The translations under genes and the position numbers were made by a program. Of a stretch of 64,000 bases of DNA, positions 12,701 through 26,426 are shown one piece after another (positions within the stretch are counted from its first letter, which is position 1; each line of letters begins with the position of its first letter). The stretch comes from Lepidurus packardi (Eukaryota > Arthropoda > Branchiopoda > Notostraca > Triopsidae): NCBI GenBank assembly GCA_023053545.1, contig JAKZAN010000004.1:10602001-10666000 (forward strand), in the 5' to 3' direction. Below the pieces are notes generated by a model. That model searched no databases and was not told where the DNA came from. It saw nothing but the letters and a program-made list of their open reading frames with translations.

Positions 12701-15700
12701 GCTAATGCGTTCAGACGCTTCAATTCCAGGGCCGCTAACGGGGACTAATTTCACGTAGCTCGCCCTTTTTCCTCCGGATTTCGTTATTGCAGTCAAAGTT
12801 TCTCTCGCTGATGTGGATATGACGTCGACAATAGTGTAATTTGGTGCAATTAGTCTAGCCAGGAGCAGGCAAAGGAGGATCCTGGGTGACTCTGGGGAGT
12901 GCAATAAGAAACAAGCAAGAAGACCATTACCGTAGTCCTTCGGCCTTTTCGGGGGCTTATTGCTCACTTCCGGACGCCCAAGACATAGTCTGATGTTCTT
13001 ACACGAGTTCGCTCCCAACAGGGACCCAGCACGAAGCTTATTCTAACCATGCGCAATGTTGACTCTTTACTTGCTAAAAGCTATAACAATCCTTCTAACC
13101 ATCCCAAACGGCGTAAACGTGACCCAGCAAATTAAAAAACTTGGAAGACCACTTTTTTGTCATAAACGTTATTCCCAAAGAGTTCTGCTTCTACTTATGA
13201 TTCTACTTTGAGTATACGGGAAAAAGGAGCTACAACTCCATAGCTCTCCTCAAGTTGCAACAAAGACGGGGCGACTTTTTGAAACTACAAACAAATAACG
13301 CAGAGGGGAGGCTATTGTTGGAACCACGACGGTTTGGGAGCTCTTCCTCTACTCTTTCTATCCAGTCCAAAAGGGATTCTCGTCGCTTGTCGGCTTTCCA
13401 GGTCTAACAGAAAAGGGACTCAAACATTCTCGTCTGTTTGTTGCTCTTTACTGCCAAATGAGTGCCAGAGCCTTGTCTGGTTGTTTACCCATAAAGCCGG
13501 GGGACTGATATGGCAACATTGCCTTCAAACCCACGACAGTTCTAAACTTGGTCTTTCATTACACTTTTTTTATGTGTGTACTACTATTTGTTTGTTGGAC
13601 TTGAAGGAATTTAGCACAAGAGAGAGAGGAAATCAAGAAATTATTGAATTACGCGCGAGTCCCGTGAAAAGGTGAAATTTCTCTACTGTTCCAAGCCATG
13701 CAAAAGAGTTGGCTGGAGGGCATGTGGAAAAGACCGGAAGGTTGGAGCCGTGTTGCCCGCTCATCTATCTTCATTAAGTATTCATCAAAAAAGGGACCCC
13801 AACATCGTGGAAGCTAAAAGGCACCAACGAACCGACCCGACTCGACTCGACTCTGGGGGCATTACACAAGTGGGTTGGTTGCTCCTTGTTGTCTTCCCTT
13901 TCGAGGAGCGAGTATCGTTCGTTACGCGCTCCCTTGTTGTGTGAACTTCACTTCAACAGCAGCTAATTGTTTCCGACAACACTTTTCCAGCCCTCTTTTG
14001 CATTGGGAGTGAACGCACCATCCGAACGCGGTCGTAACGTCCAAGCTTTTCACAGAAGAATGAAATTTCCAACAGTGAAAAATGGCCGCGAGGATTAGCG
14101 TTGCGTTCCTGATTGCCTCCCAATTAAACTACGTAGATGAACACGATCAACGAACCCACAAAACCGGCTTCTTTTAGATTAAGGTTTCGCTTCTGGTTTT
14201 TCGAAACCTTTCCTCGATTCCGCGTCGTCCTTTGGGGTAGAATATTTGACTCTTGTCACACAGTTTATGGAAATTTCTAAGGTTCTACGGATCTTCTCTG
14301 GGAACCGCCCGCCGATGACAAACCTAGTTTAGGCCTACGTTTGTCATCCCGAACCTTCATTCCAAGCCCATCTTTTGTCTTTTTGGTCGAGGTATATCTT
14401 TACCTTTTTACCTGATTAACTATGCAAGAGGCGTAAAACGAGTCCAAAAGAAAGCTTTGGTAGAGGCGCCAAGGAAGAAAAGGTGGAAGATTTCGAAGCG
14501 TGGAGAGGTTTGTCACTTGCAGCGTTTACCTATAAGCGGCACTTTTCTTGGAGCTTTCTTTTCTTTAGAACGAACCAAACATTAATTCCTATTTCAACAG
14601 AGGTCACATCATAGCATACGTCATGGGCTTGTCCAGTTAATGAGTTTAGAGGCGTAGGGTTTGCTGGAAATGCGATGGTTAGAGCTGACGCAAACAAATG
14701 ACCAAAGGAGTTATAGGGAAAAGCAAAAGGCCACAAGGATAAACCTAAATCCAGGCAAGCTTCAAGAAGTATACCGCCGTACGGGTATCTTCTGTGTGTG
14801 TTTTGGAGTAGGAGCTTTTTGGTTGCTTGCTACTGCGCTTGACCACTATTTGCCTTCCCTAGAAGGCCTTCTAGGATACGCATACTCGGCATCTTCTACC
14901 CCGGCTCTCCGGGGATTTCATCCTCTTCAAGGGTGACTTCTTTGATAGGTATCTCACGCTGGCTCTATCCACTTGTCTCTGACATGAGAGCTTTGGATAA
15001 AGGGAACCAAAAGTTTAAGCATTGATGACAAGCTGAGTTGGTCAAATGTAATCATCGAAGCAGCCAAGCTTGTGTCATTTTCATGCGCTCTGACAGCTTC
15101 CAGTAATTTAAGGTTTTGGAGGGCGGCCTATTTTACAGGTGGAAATGTGCAAAGGATCCACTCTTGTATAACATAATGTCTTTTCCGGGTGGTCAGCTCA
15201 CTGTTTTGGAAGAACCAGGTTGCCAACTTTCCGAATCCGCCCACCGGCTGTAAGCACCTGCTCTTCGTCATTTACTGAGCACACACTAGTGGACATGTAA
15301 TGATAGGTTTGGCTGCTGTTGCAGGAAGGATATGGATACGGCCCTCAAGTTAAAAGTAAATTGCAATGCGCACTGTACACACTATTCAGCCAAAGCAAAG
15401 AAAGGCGGAAGCGTCTTTTTCCGTGTTGCTGGTTAAGGCGCCCCTGTATTCCTTCTGTTGTCCGCACTGCATCTCCTCCTTCTACTCCTTCCGAAACTTC
15501 ATTAAGGTTAATAAACTAAGCAGTAGGTACAGTTCCCCAAAGTGCCCTATTCTTTCCTTTCACGGAGAGGCTTTTGAGTCCAGAAGAACTATATACCCTT
15601 GTATTCTAGGACAAAAAGGAGGGGAACTTCACGCTGTGTTATATCACTTCATAAAACTTGCATGGAAGCGCTCATTAAGAGTGCATGTCCTTTTGCGCCT

Positions 15701-17643
15701 CGTTCTTCAAAAACTAGCTTAATTCAACGCGAACACAACCGTCTCGCAACGCCACGTAGCTCTTTTCCAAATTCACAACTTCCGCCCACCATTACAAGCT
15801 CTAAGCGTGAATTCAGACTAGAAACGTTCTCTAGCACCCCTGATCACCATTGGCACCGAAAAACGTTCGCAGCTAGGAATTTCGCAATCGTTTGTGTGGT
15901 TATTTCAACTCTATACCATTAGCGCCTACCTCCCAGATCATATCTTCGTACGAAAATCGCTGTGCTATGCCACATCATAAACCTTGGATGGAAGCACTTA
16001 CTACAGTACACGCCTTTCCAAGTTTTATACCTTTCATGTCTCTGCTACTGTGTGAACGAAGCTTAGGAAAATGTTCGCAGTAGCCTGGGAGCCCAGTGCT
16101 GGGGACGTAACAAGCACGGAACACGTTCGCAGTCCTCCCCCCAGCGAACGTTTTTGTGCTTTGAAATGTAGCGTCAAACATTCGAAAAATGGAGCTAAAA
16201 GTCCAAGCTATGAGTATTAAGTGGCAAGATGGGACTAACAGAGCCAGAGTACACAAACTATCGAATTCTCATGCATGGGAAAGTCTTGAGGAAACAATGT
16301 AGCATAATAGAACGGAAATGACGTCCCGCGAGCTACAGTCCTGCCGTGATAATGATAGCGAAGTACCGAGAAAAGAGACTGTTCAAGAAAGCTTGCAATG
16401 CCTTCTTCGAGCTACTCCGACTCCCAGGTGAAAATTGCAATGCAGGAAGCGCGACTTGCACGCTCAGTTGTTCCTTTTTCTTTTTAGTTTTCTTTTGCTT
16501 CTCGTGCTGTCTGTGGAGCTCACTTGTCTGCCAGGCCTGTAACGTAAAAATTCAAATGCCATAAAACTTAACGACCAGCTTTTTGTCCTGTTATTGGGTT
16601 GTAAAACGCAGTCAGCCCAATCACTCCAGGTTCACCCACTTTTTTTTGGCTGACTTTACATACCACGGCGGCATTTGCCTTCCCAATACCGCAAAACCCC
16701 TTTCTTTCTGCCTCACAAACAAGAGTGGTTTCTCTAGGACCCCAATCTGCAATTGAAACCCGAAAACCCAATGTCCAAAGTATTATAGCCGGAAAGTTTG
16801 GACCCCAAATCCCCCAATCGTTTTTACAATTCTAGAATTTGCCTGCCTTTCTATTAAGATCAGGGCCGCCATTTTCCACTATATGGTCCCTGGAAAAGGT
16901 TCTTGCTTTTAATACTTGAAGTTGAATATGATGCTGTCTACAAGTGGCAATTGAACATCGTTTTGCGACTGACAACTTGACTCTGATCTCATAGAAAGGA
17001 GAGGGGGCCCAACAGCGGCAGGCGGCCCAAAGCATATTTCTTTGCAAAGCTGAAGAGGGTCAAGTAGAATAACATGAGGCAAGAAGTGGCACCCTAGGGA
17101 GCACGAGGGTTGTAATGACTCTGTTTGTTGGACATCAGACTTGGCTTAAGCGAACTAGGACCATTGTCGCACTTGTCATTGAATCTCTTTTCCGTTTGAA
17201 ATACTGTATTCCGAATCCTTTTTGCGTTCCCCTTTCACTGCAACCTTTTGGTTGCAGTGTTGAACTGTTTACCCAAGAATCTGGTAACTAACATGGCTGA
17301 TCCTTTGACGCAGGTGCACATCAAGTCACGACTGATCCTCAACGGAGTTTGCGTACGGTGGCGAGGCTGGGTGGACCAGGATCGTTTAGATGGCGTAGGA
17401 TGTGTCGAATTCGACGAGGAAGCAGCCAGGGTACGTACTACCTCGATATGTTCTCCTTTCTTATGACGGTACAAAAACGTTCTATTCTTTTAGATCGAAG
17501 ACGCGTACCGGAGGGAGCAAGTCGAGCGATTCAACCAGCGCCTGCGCGACTTTGAGGAAGACCAACGCGCGTACCGAGCTCACCATGGTGATCGTCAAAC
17601 GGACCCTGATTTAGTTGAGGCAAGAAGAAATTCGAGTCGTTAA
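6765..17643 (+). CDS. CBFB: Core-binding factor subunit beta (Brother/Big brother type)
   Basis: This is the non-DNA-binding partner of RUNX (Runt) transcription factors. It binds the Runt domain and raises its DNA affinity and stability in the nucleus. Five exons join in phase: 6,765-6,914, 8,475-8,561, 9,869-9,973, 17,314-17,430 and 17,494-17,643 (202 residues; human CBFB is about 182). Landmarks in order are the N-terminus with MLPYETLGLYEQ, then PRVVPDQKARFESDELFRRL, then GYRDRPLEERQMRFQAGCR, VATGTNFQLVF, LILNGVCVRWRGWVD, RLDGVGCVEFDEEAA, and a charged C-terminal helix (YRREQVERFNQRLRDFEED). All junctions are GT-AG and all are phase 0. An alternative start is the second Met at 6,777, which matches the usual arthropod start. 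Exon 3 carries a non-conserved acidic loop (GYNSDGRDCDFDKEPG) where arthropod and vertebrate proteins differ. Introns are 1.6, 1.3, 7.3 and 0.06 kb. Confidence 0.93.
6915..8474 (+). other. CBF-beta intron 1
   Basis: This is non-coding. A 24 bp direct repeat (gtcttcttccgagtttcaat core) occurs twice, near 8,308 and 8,370, about 60 bp apart. No second gene is visible on either strand. Confidence 0.6.
8562..9868 (+). other. CBF-beta intron 2, with a G15 tract
   Basis: This is non-coding. It contains an uninterrupted run of about 15 G at 8,702-8,716, which is a possible length-variable or quadruplex-forming site. No gene is recognised. Confidence 0.6.
9974..17313 (+). other. CBF-beta intron 3 (7.3 kb)
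   Basis: This long intron separates the third and fourth CBF-beta exons. The open frames in it (for example 12,611-13,018 on minus and 15,366-15,722 on plus) lack recognisable motifs and are not flanked by a coherent chain of splice sites. I call no gene here. Confidence 0.55.
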
Positions 17644-18374
17644 AAGAACACACTTCTCAATCCCAACCCTCTTACCAATTTCAAAGTAAATCGTAGTTTT
17701 CGTCTTTCCAGGCGCGGAAAAAGATTGACCTATCCCAAACTCACGCTCAGCATTAAAAACAAAACAAGCACACACAAACCTCTCCTCCATCCCAACCAGA
17801 CTTTCATTGTTGTCCAGAGTCATTGCGACGGCAATATAACAGGCTATAATGTGCTTGAGTTCCGCTACGGTTTGGTTTGGTTCCTAGTTGATGGTCGATG
17901 TACATTTCGAGCTACTTGCTGCAAACCCAAGGTTATTTTTGTCGCAACAAAGAATTTTACCGAGAAGATCCCCCCCCTGCCTTTTAGTTAAGAAAACCTC
18001 CCATAAACACACTACAGCAAAGTCACTATACATGTAAAGATGGGGAAATGGAAGTTTGTAAACATTGGTCACTGACGTTGGATTCAACGCTAGTCAGGTG
18101 ACGGCTATCGAACGATTTCAGTTTCTTCAATAACTTCCCAAGTTTTCTTCCTGTAAACTTCGACCTTCCATCGGAAAGAAGTTGAGCCCGTTATACTTTT
18201 ATTGGGTACATGTTTTCTGTTCTTGAGCTCTTGTAAACTAACAGCTGTTGGCATGTTTCCTTTAGAAAACTTTTGCGCATGCGTTTAGAGCGGTCTTTGC
18301 ATGTACTGTACCATATGTGTCTGGCTGCATTCAGTGTTTGTTGAGTCGAAACGACGTGTATAAAAATTGACGGC

Positions 18375-18380
18375 AATAAA
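18375..18380 (+). terminator. Candidate CBF-beta polyadenylation signal
   Basis: An AATAAA hexamer lies 732 bp after the CBF-beta stop codon. It is the first convincing canonical hexamer that I noticed downstream on the plus strand. Use of this site is inferred. Confidence 0.35.
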
Positions 18381-18399
18381 TCTAATAAGAAAAAAAGGA

Positions 18400-21300
18400 A
18401 AAATTTTCAGCTAAATTAGTTTCGGTGTAACTGTGCATTCTAGATCCGAATGTGAGAAAGGTAAACATCAATATCGTGCGGACATTCGGCCAGAAAACCC
18501 GTTCTGACAAGAGCTAATGATTCAGAAAAATCGACCAACCCTGACATGCAAGGGCCCAGAAAGGAAAAAAAAAAGGTTTAGGTTGAAGGTCCAACAGTAG
18601 CAAACATAAGTAAGGACTGTGATAAATGTAAAAACTCGATAGCTCGGAAAAAAAAATAATTCTGTGTATGTGCACATGCACGATTCCCCATCATTAGACA
18701 GAAAATCCCGAGGCCTAAGAAACCTAAACATACAAACGATGGCTCTTGCCGATCATTTTTTCCTACGGCCTTTAAACCGCCATAGGTTTAGCTATACCAC
18801 AGGAAAGAATAAAAAAAAATATATGACAAGGGCGCAGGAAGCTCCCGGAAAACCTATCCATCACATCCACATTAAATGAGAAAGAAAACTGCCTGTAAAG
18901 AATATACATGACCCCTGTTTAAGAAAAGTAAGAAAAGCTGAGGGCTTCTTGCATCAGCAACGACAAAAAAAGGTGAAATAGAATAGGCTTCCTGTGCACA
19001 CGGAGAGACGCAAGCTATTGTTAACCCCCCAACACTAAAAACGTGAACCCCTCCATGGATACTTTGTATAGTTCCAATCATTTGCTGATGCGGGGGCGGA
19101 CACGGTCCTCAAAAGAGGTCGGCAGAGCCAGTTTGCTACGGGTCATTGAGAATCAATCGTTACACTTCCCCTCTTTTAACCCCAGGTGTCTACAAATAAA
19201 CCTGTATAGGCAAAGAAAAACTGTCCATTCGGGGAGGATACGGATATTTGAGGAAATTTCTTAATTATGGACCTGTGCAAAGTCGCTTCCTACCTTTCCT
19301 GAGCAATCTTATGAAGGCAAAATACATACGCACACAAAATCTTGGTCATTTTAAATAAACTTATAATGTTTGACAACTTTTGACAACTGTTCTAAGTAAA
19401 GAGTGAAAATATAGAGTAACCATGGTATGTGACGCCGTACGCCATTTCGTTACGTCAAACCGACCCAAACTATTTCAGTTAGCAACCTATAAACCAAGGG
19501 TTTCGCAACTCGTGTTTAACTTTGTACACCTTGACCACTCAGTTAAAAAATGTTAAACTTTTTAGTGCGTACAACTTGTTTTTGTAGCTTTTCAACTGAA
19601 CAGTTTAACCAAGTTTAACATCGTAACTCTTGCAACTATGTGTTTAACCCTAAGTTTGACAGTTTAACCCCAAGATTTCTTTGGGTTCAAAAAAAAGTTT
19701 AACCCTTGTACACCTACCAACGGAGTTATGAACCACTTGCTATAAACTGTTTAAATTGTGAAAACTCAATCACTGCTATTGTAATCAATGTTGATTATAA
19801 TACAAAGTCAAATTACATCTGAATATCTGAACGTCGTACTAATTCTAGCGTAATTCTAACGCAATACAAATATTTCCTTTGAATCACAAAATTTCTTAGT
19901 ATACTGCGTCCTAATCGTTTAATTATACTGGGATAGATGAATCTTTTGTGGCAAATTGAAAGCTTTTGTTGATACAAATGTTAACATAATTTGTTGACAT
20001 AATTGGAAACTACGAATTCGACAAAGTTTCGACCGTTCTAAGAAATAGTAAGCTTAGTTGTTTTGTACTTCCGTGTTTCTGTTTGTTGTTTAGTTTTTTT
20101 TAGGTAGGTTATACTAAAACACCATTAATTTGCCGTATATAATACTAAATGCGTGAGATTGGAAGGAAACCATGTTGGAAGATATGCGCGACAGCGAGAC
20201 ATTCGGTAACGTATAATCAACCGCATTTGTTTGCGCTAATATTTGTCTAGGAAAAAGGTGAACAATCATGGAAACGGATGGGAAAAAAGCGTGACTGAAC
20301 CATAAGGACGAGTTTCTACGCACGAATTCTCAACAAAACAACCTACTCCCACGCTTGGTTATGTTATTTTTGCCCGTTTCTTGCACTTCATATATGCACC
20401 ACCGGAAGAATGTAATTTCAGTAAGTAAAAACTGGCCATTGCTTCCAATTCAGCCAGCTAATTAGGCTCAAAAGACACTTTTCAACGTCCAGAAACCAGA
20501 AACTTCCCCAAAGAACCAAATTCTGACAAAAACGTATGGCACAGGAAATGGAACGATTTCCCAGCTATCCTGACCATTTTAAACCGTCCATCCTTATAAC
20601 TTGGTAAGATTCAGGTGTCATAAGCTTGAATAAGACATCTCTACCACATTCCTGGGAACTTGCAACTTTTGACACCAGTTTATTGTGCAAGTCAACTAGA
20701 ACTCCAGAATAGCCCTTCACCACCCTCTTCCTGGGCTTTCCCTTTTGCTTTTTCATGAAAACGTTGACACCTTTAGACCAAAACTTTCCTCGAGTGTTAT
20801 GCAAAGAGTTGACTTGAGAAAACTCCAGGATTGAAACCCATTTTCAATAGGTTCAAGCCTCCCCAAAGTCAGTGGGCTATGACAACCCCCTAGAGTGCCT
20901 TATTTTGGGGTAGAAAGGCCCGATTTTACATTGAAAAGTAACATCTCCATTGAAAACAGGCCCTTTGGAGACTTTTCCACAAGGAGGCTTGAACAACGTT
21001 TACTCCACACAAGCTCCTAAGATATTTCCCCTCAATGGCTCTGACTGGAACACATTTGACTGTCCCTAAACTTAGTAACCTACTCCGGTAATAAATCCTC
21101 GGGCATATAACTAAAAGTCCGTACAAAAGAGGTGTTGATGGGCTCTCGGCTCTCTCGTATTTGGCTTCTCGTGTTTCATAAACGTATTGCCGATCAAAAG
21201 AGCAGAAAAAGGAGATCAATAGGCTTCCAGGCAGCGGACCCTCCCTAATCTCATGGGCGATTATAGTCCAGATCCAATGTCATGAAAAGCGATGCCTTCG

Positions 21301-24300
21301 ATGTGCTCTTTTTGTTGTTCTCGCCCAACACCGCTCTTCTCGAAACGAAGCACACACTATTCTTTCAAAAGTGCAGCGATCCTATGAAAAAAAAAAAAAT
21401 TAAGGGAAAAAAACCGGTCATAATTACGACGTCCATAAAAGTTGTTACAAAAAGGAGAAAAAGCTCACAAGTTTCGGTGCTTCTTTCAAATTGCTCCTGA
21501 ACTTTTTATTCCTTGGCGCGCCAAAAAGCCCAAGACCAAGACTATACTATGAGATCCTCCTTTATGCATGGAAAGAGCCAAGGACAGGAAATGAGCGAGC
21601 CGCGTATATATAAGACTCACAATATACAACGTCCGTGTAGTTATCTTGTCAACGACTGCAAATAACGGGGTGAGAGTCCGCTCCACGGACGGGCGGCGGG
21701 TTCCAGTGTTCGATGCCAACTTGTAATATGCTAGAGCGTTTAGTACCCGGCCTTATGCTCCTGCCTTTTTGTTTCATAATGCTATATACTTGGGAAAAGC
21801 TTCTCGGTGTGCAGTCTTCTGGGCTTTTAACCAGAACAGTCAAGCAGGTAAAACGCAACCAAAATGCAAGCACAACTTCAGCGGCTTTTTAACCCAAGTT
21901 CAAATCCTTTTGGCTACTTTTCGGATGCAACGAATGGACTCTTTCTACTCTTTAGGCTCTGCTGTACCTGTTGAGTCTATGTTAACAAGTTTGCATAAGA
22001 TTATAAAGGCTGCTGCCAAATAAACGCGTCTGGAATAGTACTTGGAAAAGTGTCGCACGCGCGTGGTTTTGCATGACTTCCAGGATGACTTTTCGTTGTT
22101 TACGTCTTAGTGCCGGGTAAAAACCCTCCGAAACCTATGAAAACAATGCACGACATCCATCAAGCGATTTGAAAGATGTTAAGATGTTTGAAAGACGATG
22201 AAAGTTTAGCTGAAATTAATCTAGGAATAAAAGTAGAGGGAAACATATGCTAAGCTTCAACTTACCAGTAAGTTATCATCGGGCAACAGAAGCTTTCCTG
22301 AAAGGCTACAATAGCGCATGGGGAAATAGCGAGGGGTGTTTGTTAGTACAGGAATACAGGATGGGATGGGGTATATTACCCATCCGAAGCTTCTCCTCTA
22401 CTAAGTGATACCCTATGTCTGTTGTCAAAAGGACCGATTCTGACCTGCCGACTTGCCAAAAAGGTCCTATTTTAGCGGGTCATCTCATCTCATCCCTCCT
22501 CTCTTTCTAGCCCTCTTTTATGACACAGATTCACACCAGTGCATTTCCATTGCTTCCTAACTTTCAATATCTCAAATGGTCCGTGAACGGGGCGGGAGCC
22601 AGAGCGTTTGCCAGTAGTACCCCCAACTTGGAAATTCATAACTTTAACAAAGCGAAAACGTATTAAAAAGTTGTTTGGACGCCAAATCTTAATCCTTAAT
22701 CGCATCACAGACTTAGAGAGTTTGCATTATGCAAACGAGTCGGGATTTGAACGGCGCTGAAGCAGTGCGGGCATGTTGTTTGCTACGATTGGAATCGATG
22801 GACCATTGCGATTGAGATGTTATATATATCTGCATTATAAATAAGACCTGAAAAAGGGGGAAAGGCAGGCGAGGGCTTGGACGGCTTTGATTAAAAGCTC
22901 CAAAAAAAGTCTTATAAGGGAACGGAGAGGGGAGAACACCCTACTACTCTTCTCCCTATACATTGAAAGACCTGAAACGAAAAACGAAAATCAACTGTGC
23001 TGCTGCGCAGGGCCAAAGCACAAGAATTGAGATGCAACGACCCGAATCTAAATTGTCACGCGGAGGTTATATAACTATATTGGAGGATCGGCGAGGTGCT
23101 GACATTCCTGGAGTGCACCATAATAAAACTGCTAAAGTCATAAATTATAGGGTCAATTGATAAGACTCTTTCTGGATAGTCGCCAATAGCCCTCTAGCGC
23201 CAATCTGTCGCTTGCGAACGTTTTAAGGAACTCGAAAGGAGGGGAAATCGAACATTTTTGAGCGACAGAAGGAATGCTCGCCAGCTTTAGTAGTTCTTTT
23301 TTAGCTTTTCAAACACTGTCTCTTCGTTTGAAGAGGGTTAATACATGTCAAAATTCGAGCTTGGATGTTCCCAGCCCACTTTATGAAGCATGACACCCCC
23401 TTCAAGTCGCCGTTGGGGTCCACATTCACACTGTCACACCTTTTGACTTGCGACTGCTCGCTGAGTTCGCTGCATGCACATACTCAAAAGCGGGCGTTCG
23501 GTCCGAATTAAAAGCGACGTCGTCCTCCCTTCAGTAATATTCTCTTTTTTTTTTGCTTGTTGCCACTCTCTGCTGGGCCTGTCATCTTTTGTCATCAGTT
23601 TTCCAGACCAAGTCAAACCCGTCAGGAGACAGGCTACAGTAAAGCTCTGTTGCTCACCTGCCATGCGCATAGTAGTCTTCCAACTATAAACTACAAGAAA
23701 GAAAAAGCATCCCCGTAAAAATTCCTGAAACGAAAACGAAAACGGTGGCAGCTTCGTCACATCGAGATCAAAAGCACCGTAGGACGTCTTTAGCGACGCA
23801 ACAACAATGCACAGGACTTTTAGGCTTTAGCACATCTGTCAATTAGCATTCAAATAAAGGTTCCATCATCATCATTATCGCCTCCAGGGCGCCAAAAACC
23901 TTTTTTCCCATAGTGCCGTGACTCGGTGACTTCCAAACGTTGGCCGTTAATTACAGAAAAAGCGCCCCCTGCTTGGCACATAGGATTGGAAGCGACAAAT
24001 CCTATAAGCGAGAAAATGGAGGGCGCCAAAATATATACAACGCAAGTTTGTGATGGATGGCTCCACAGGGCGCCGACTAAACTTGTCATTAACTCGTGCT
24101 CTATTGTCCGCTATCAGTCTTTTTCCTCCTACCCCCTCTCCCTCTACACAAAAACGAAAATCAAAAACGAACAAGCTTTTTTGGGGCTAAAAACACCAGA
24201 ATGTCAACAGTGTGTATTAGCATATGAAAAAAAGTTGGTGTTTTCTAAGCTTTTCCCTGGTTGGTGATTCCCTATTCTATTCTTTGTATATTTTTGGGTT

Positions 24301-26426
24301 ATCAAGTAAATTATGCATGGATTTGGGGGATTGAAACCCCAACGGGTGCCAAAAGGGTAAAGGAACACCCGTGAAATGGGCGGTGTTTTCGATAAGGCGT
24401 GGTAAGAATGGCTCTTAAGTAGCCAGTTAAACAGGAACACGTGCAACAGGAGATCGTCCCGAAAAGAACAAGGACTTTGATAAATGAAGCCCTTGGGTAA
24501 TCGCTTTGCAGGACGCAAAAAGGGGCAGCCGAGAATTTTGGCCTGGCATTTGCATATAAAGCTTCTGTTGGCTTTTTGATTTGCCTCTTATCGTCGCCAT
24601 AGGGAAAGCCAGCTTAAAAAATGACAACCATAAAATAAATAAAAGTTTGGCTCCCAACATTTCTCAAGCATGTTTGGTTCCTTTGCCGCCTGCCCCAAGT
24701 CCCCTTTAAAGATTCATTGTTGACGACAATGAATTTCGAGGCGGCGGAATTATTTGTCGAAGAATTTTAATCTGACAAAGTTAGCCCGTCGCTTCATAAG
24801 AAAACCCATAGGGACAATCCCTTTGAGCTACAGGCACACACAGAAAATTTGAAGTATTTTAAGCTATAAGCAAGAGGAATTGGCAGTGGAATGCAAGGGT
24901 AAGATATAAGGAGGCTAAATATACAAGCTAACGTGCTACAAGTGGTCTTGGCGGATTTTCAGTGTTGGAAGTAACGCACGACTTTGGTGGGATTGACCCT
25001 CGTTGAGGGTAAATAGCGTATTTTGTCTATTGAAAGTGTAAACAAATACAAGAAATACTTATTAAAGATGGAGGTCGACGAATTGAGAAAGGTGGCGGCC
25101 CAAAAAAAGGATGAGAAACAACGAGAACGGCTCGTGACAACTTAGGAATGCCAAGAACGACTTCAGTATTCTCGACGTCGTGGAAAAAACGCCCCCGTAG
25201 ATTCTCACCGAAGTTTGCGTCCTCACTCGGTTGCCCGACTTGGCTCAAACAATTCTTCTACTTCTACGAACTACTAATACTCCACGGGTGCAGTGCATCT
25301 ATCCAAAGGTTAAAACGTGCTCCAGTGCCTAAACGGGTGTTCGGTTGCCGCGTACTTTGCGAGAAAAGGATCTCGAAACGCAATTTTCTCTCAAGAAAAC
25401 TGTGGTTTTAAGGTAAAAAGTGCAGTGCGATACTAAACCGCGTAAAATTTATCATTCTTCCAACACTAGCTCAGGTCAAACATCAAAGGCATTTTAAACT
25501 TTCTCAAATTTAGTTTTCCAGAGGAACTTTCCTAAAGGATTGCGTATCATACGTTGAAAGATACGAAGATTCACGCACAATGTTTCAAGCTAATGTCTTC
25601 TACGCATAGGACTTATGACTTCCAATGTTCCAAATAACACAGACAAGACAGTGACCAAAATAAACTCCCTCGTAGCTACCAAATCTGCGACTGTCGCATC
25701 ACTGCAGCTGCTTTCCCAACTTCATCGGCCGCCGGATCCTTTCAGTAACTCTTCGCTAAATTTCACTCCCTTTTCGCGAATTCAAACAATCTTTCCCTAG
25801 AAAGGAAGGTCTCCAAGCTTACTTATACGATTTTCAGCCATTTTTCACTCAATTCGACTCCTTTTTACGGAATCCAAACAGTCTTTCGCTAGGATGGAAG
25901 GTCGCTATACCTTTATACTGTGATCTCTAGGCTTATTTGTACGCTGAAGTTTTAGAAGAATCGAAGTCACTTGATTTGGAGTCCGTTCTTGTTTCTCATT
26001 TGTCACTCGGAAGAGAGCGCTCGTGAAAGGGACAGGGTGATGACAACCTCGGACAAGAAATTAATACTTTCCATATTGACTAACGTGTTTGACTACTTTC
26101 CATATTGACGAAGGGTCACAGGGGACCTTTTCCCAGAACTGAGAGACAGGATAAAATACTTTTGGCATTCGAAATTACGTCCAGAATGAAATTCTAAAAC
26201 TCCCAGGCCAAGAGGCTTAAAAATAAACACACTCTAGACGCTCTTGTCATGCTCCAATAACCTGTCAAGTGCTTCTTGGAGCATCAACGTCAGCCTTCGC
26301 CCCCCAGTTTAGGGGGGGGGGGAAGAAGAATAAGTTTAGGAAGAACCTTTTGAACTTCCTCTCTGAAGTACTAATTTCTGACTCTGATACTATGATATAG
26401 GAAGACTCTGAATTGAACTTGAACCT
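18400..26426. other. 8 kb without a supportable gene
   Basis: I found no gene chain on either strand. Content worth noting is a cluster of GTTTAAC/GTTAAA words at 19,515-19,700, a relic at about 19,419-19,500 resembling the internal part of other repeats in the window (accatggta then gacgccgtacgc), a diverged tandem duplication of about 90-110 bp at 25,750-25,945, and a run of 11 G at 26,312-26,322 facing a C6 run. Confidence 0.5.
25750..25945. repeat. Diverged tandem duplication
   Basis: Two adjacent copies share the order ttcactc..ccttttcgcgaatt, then caaacaatctttcgctag, then ggaaggtc, then cttatttgtacg, with scattered differences. No coding sense is seen. Confidence 0.5.

Noticed and set aside
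12611..13018. 135-codon minus-strand open frame in CBF-beta intron 3
   Set aside because: There is no recognisable motif, composition is like neighbouring non-coding DNA, and there is no supporting splice chain.
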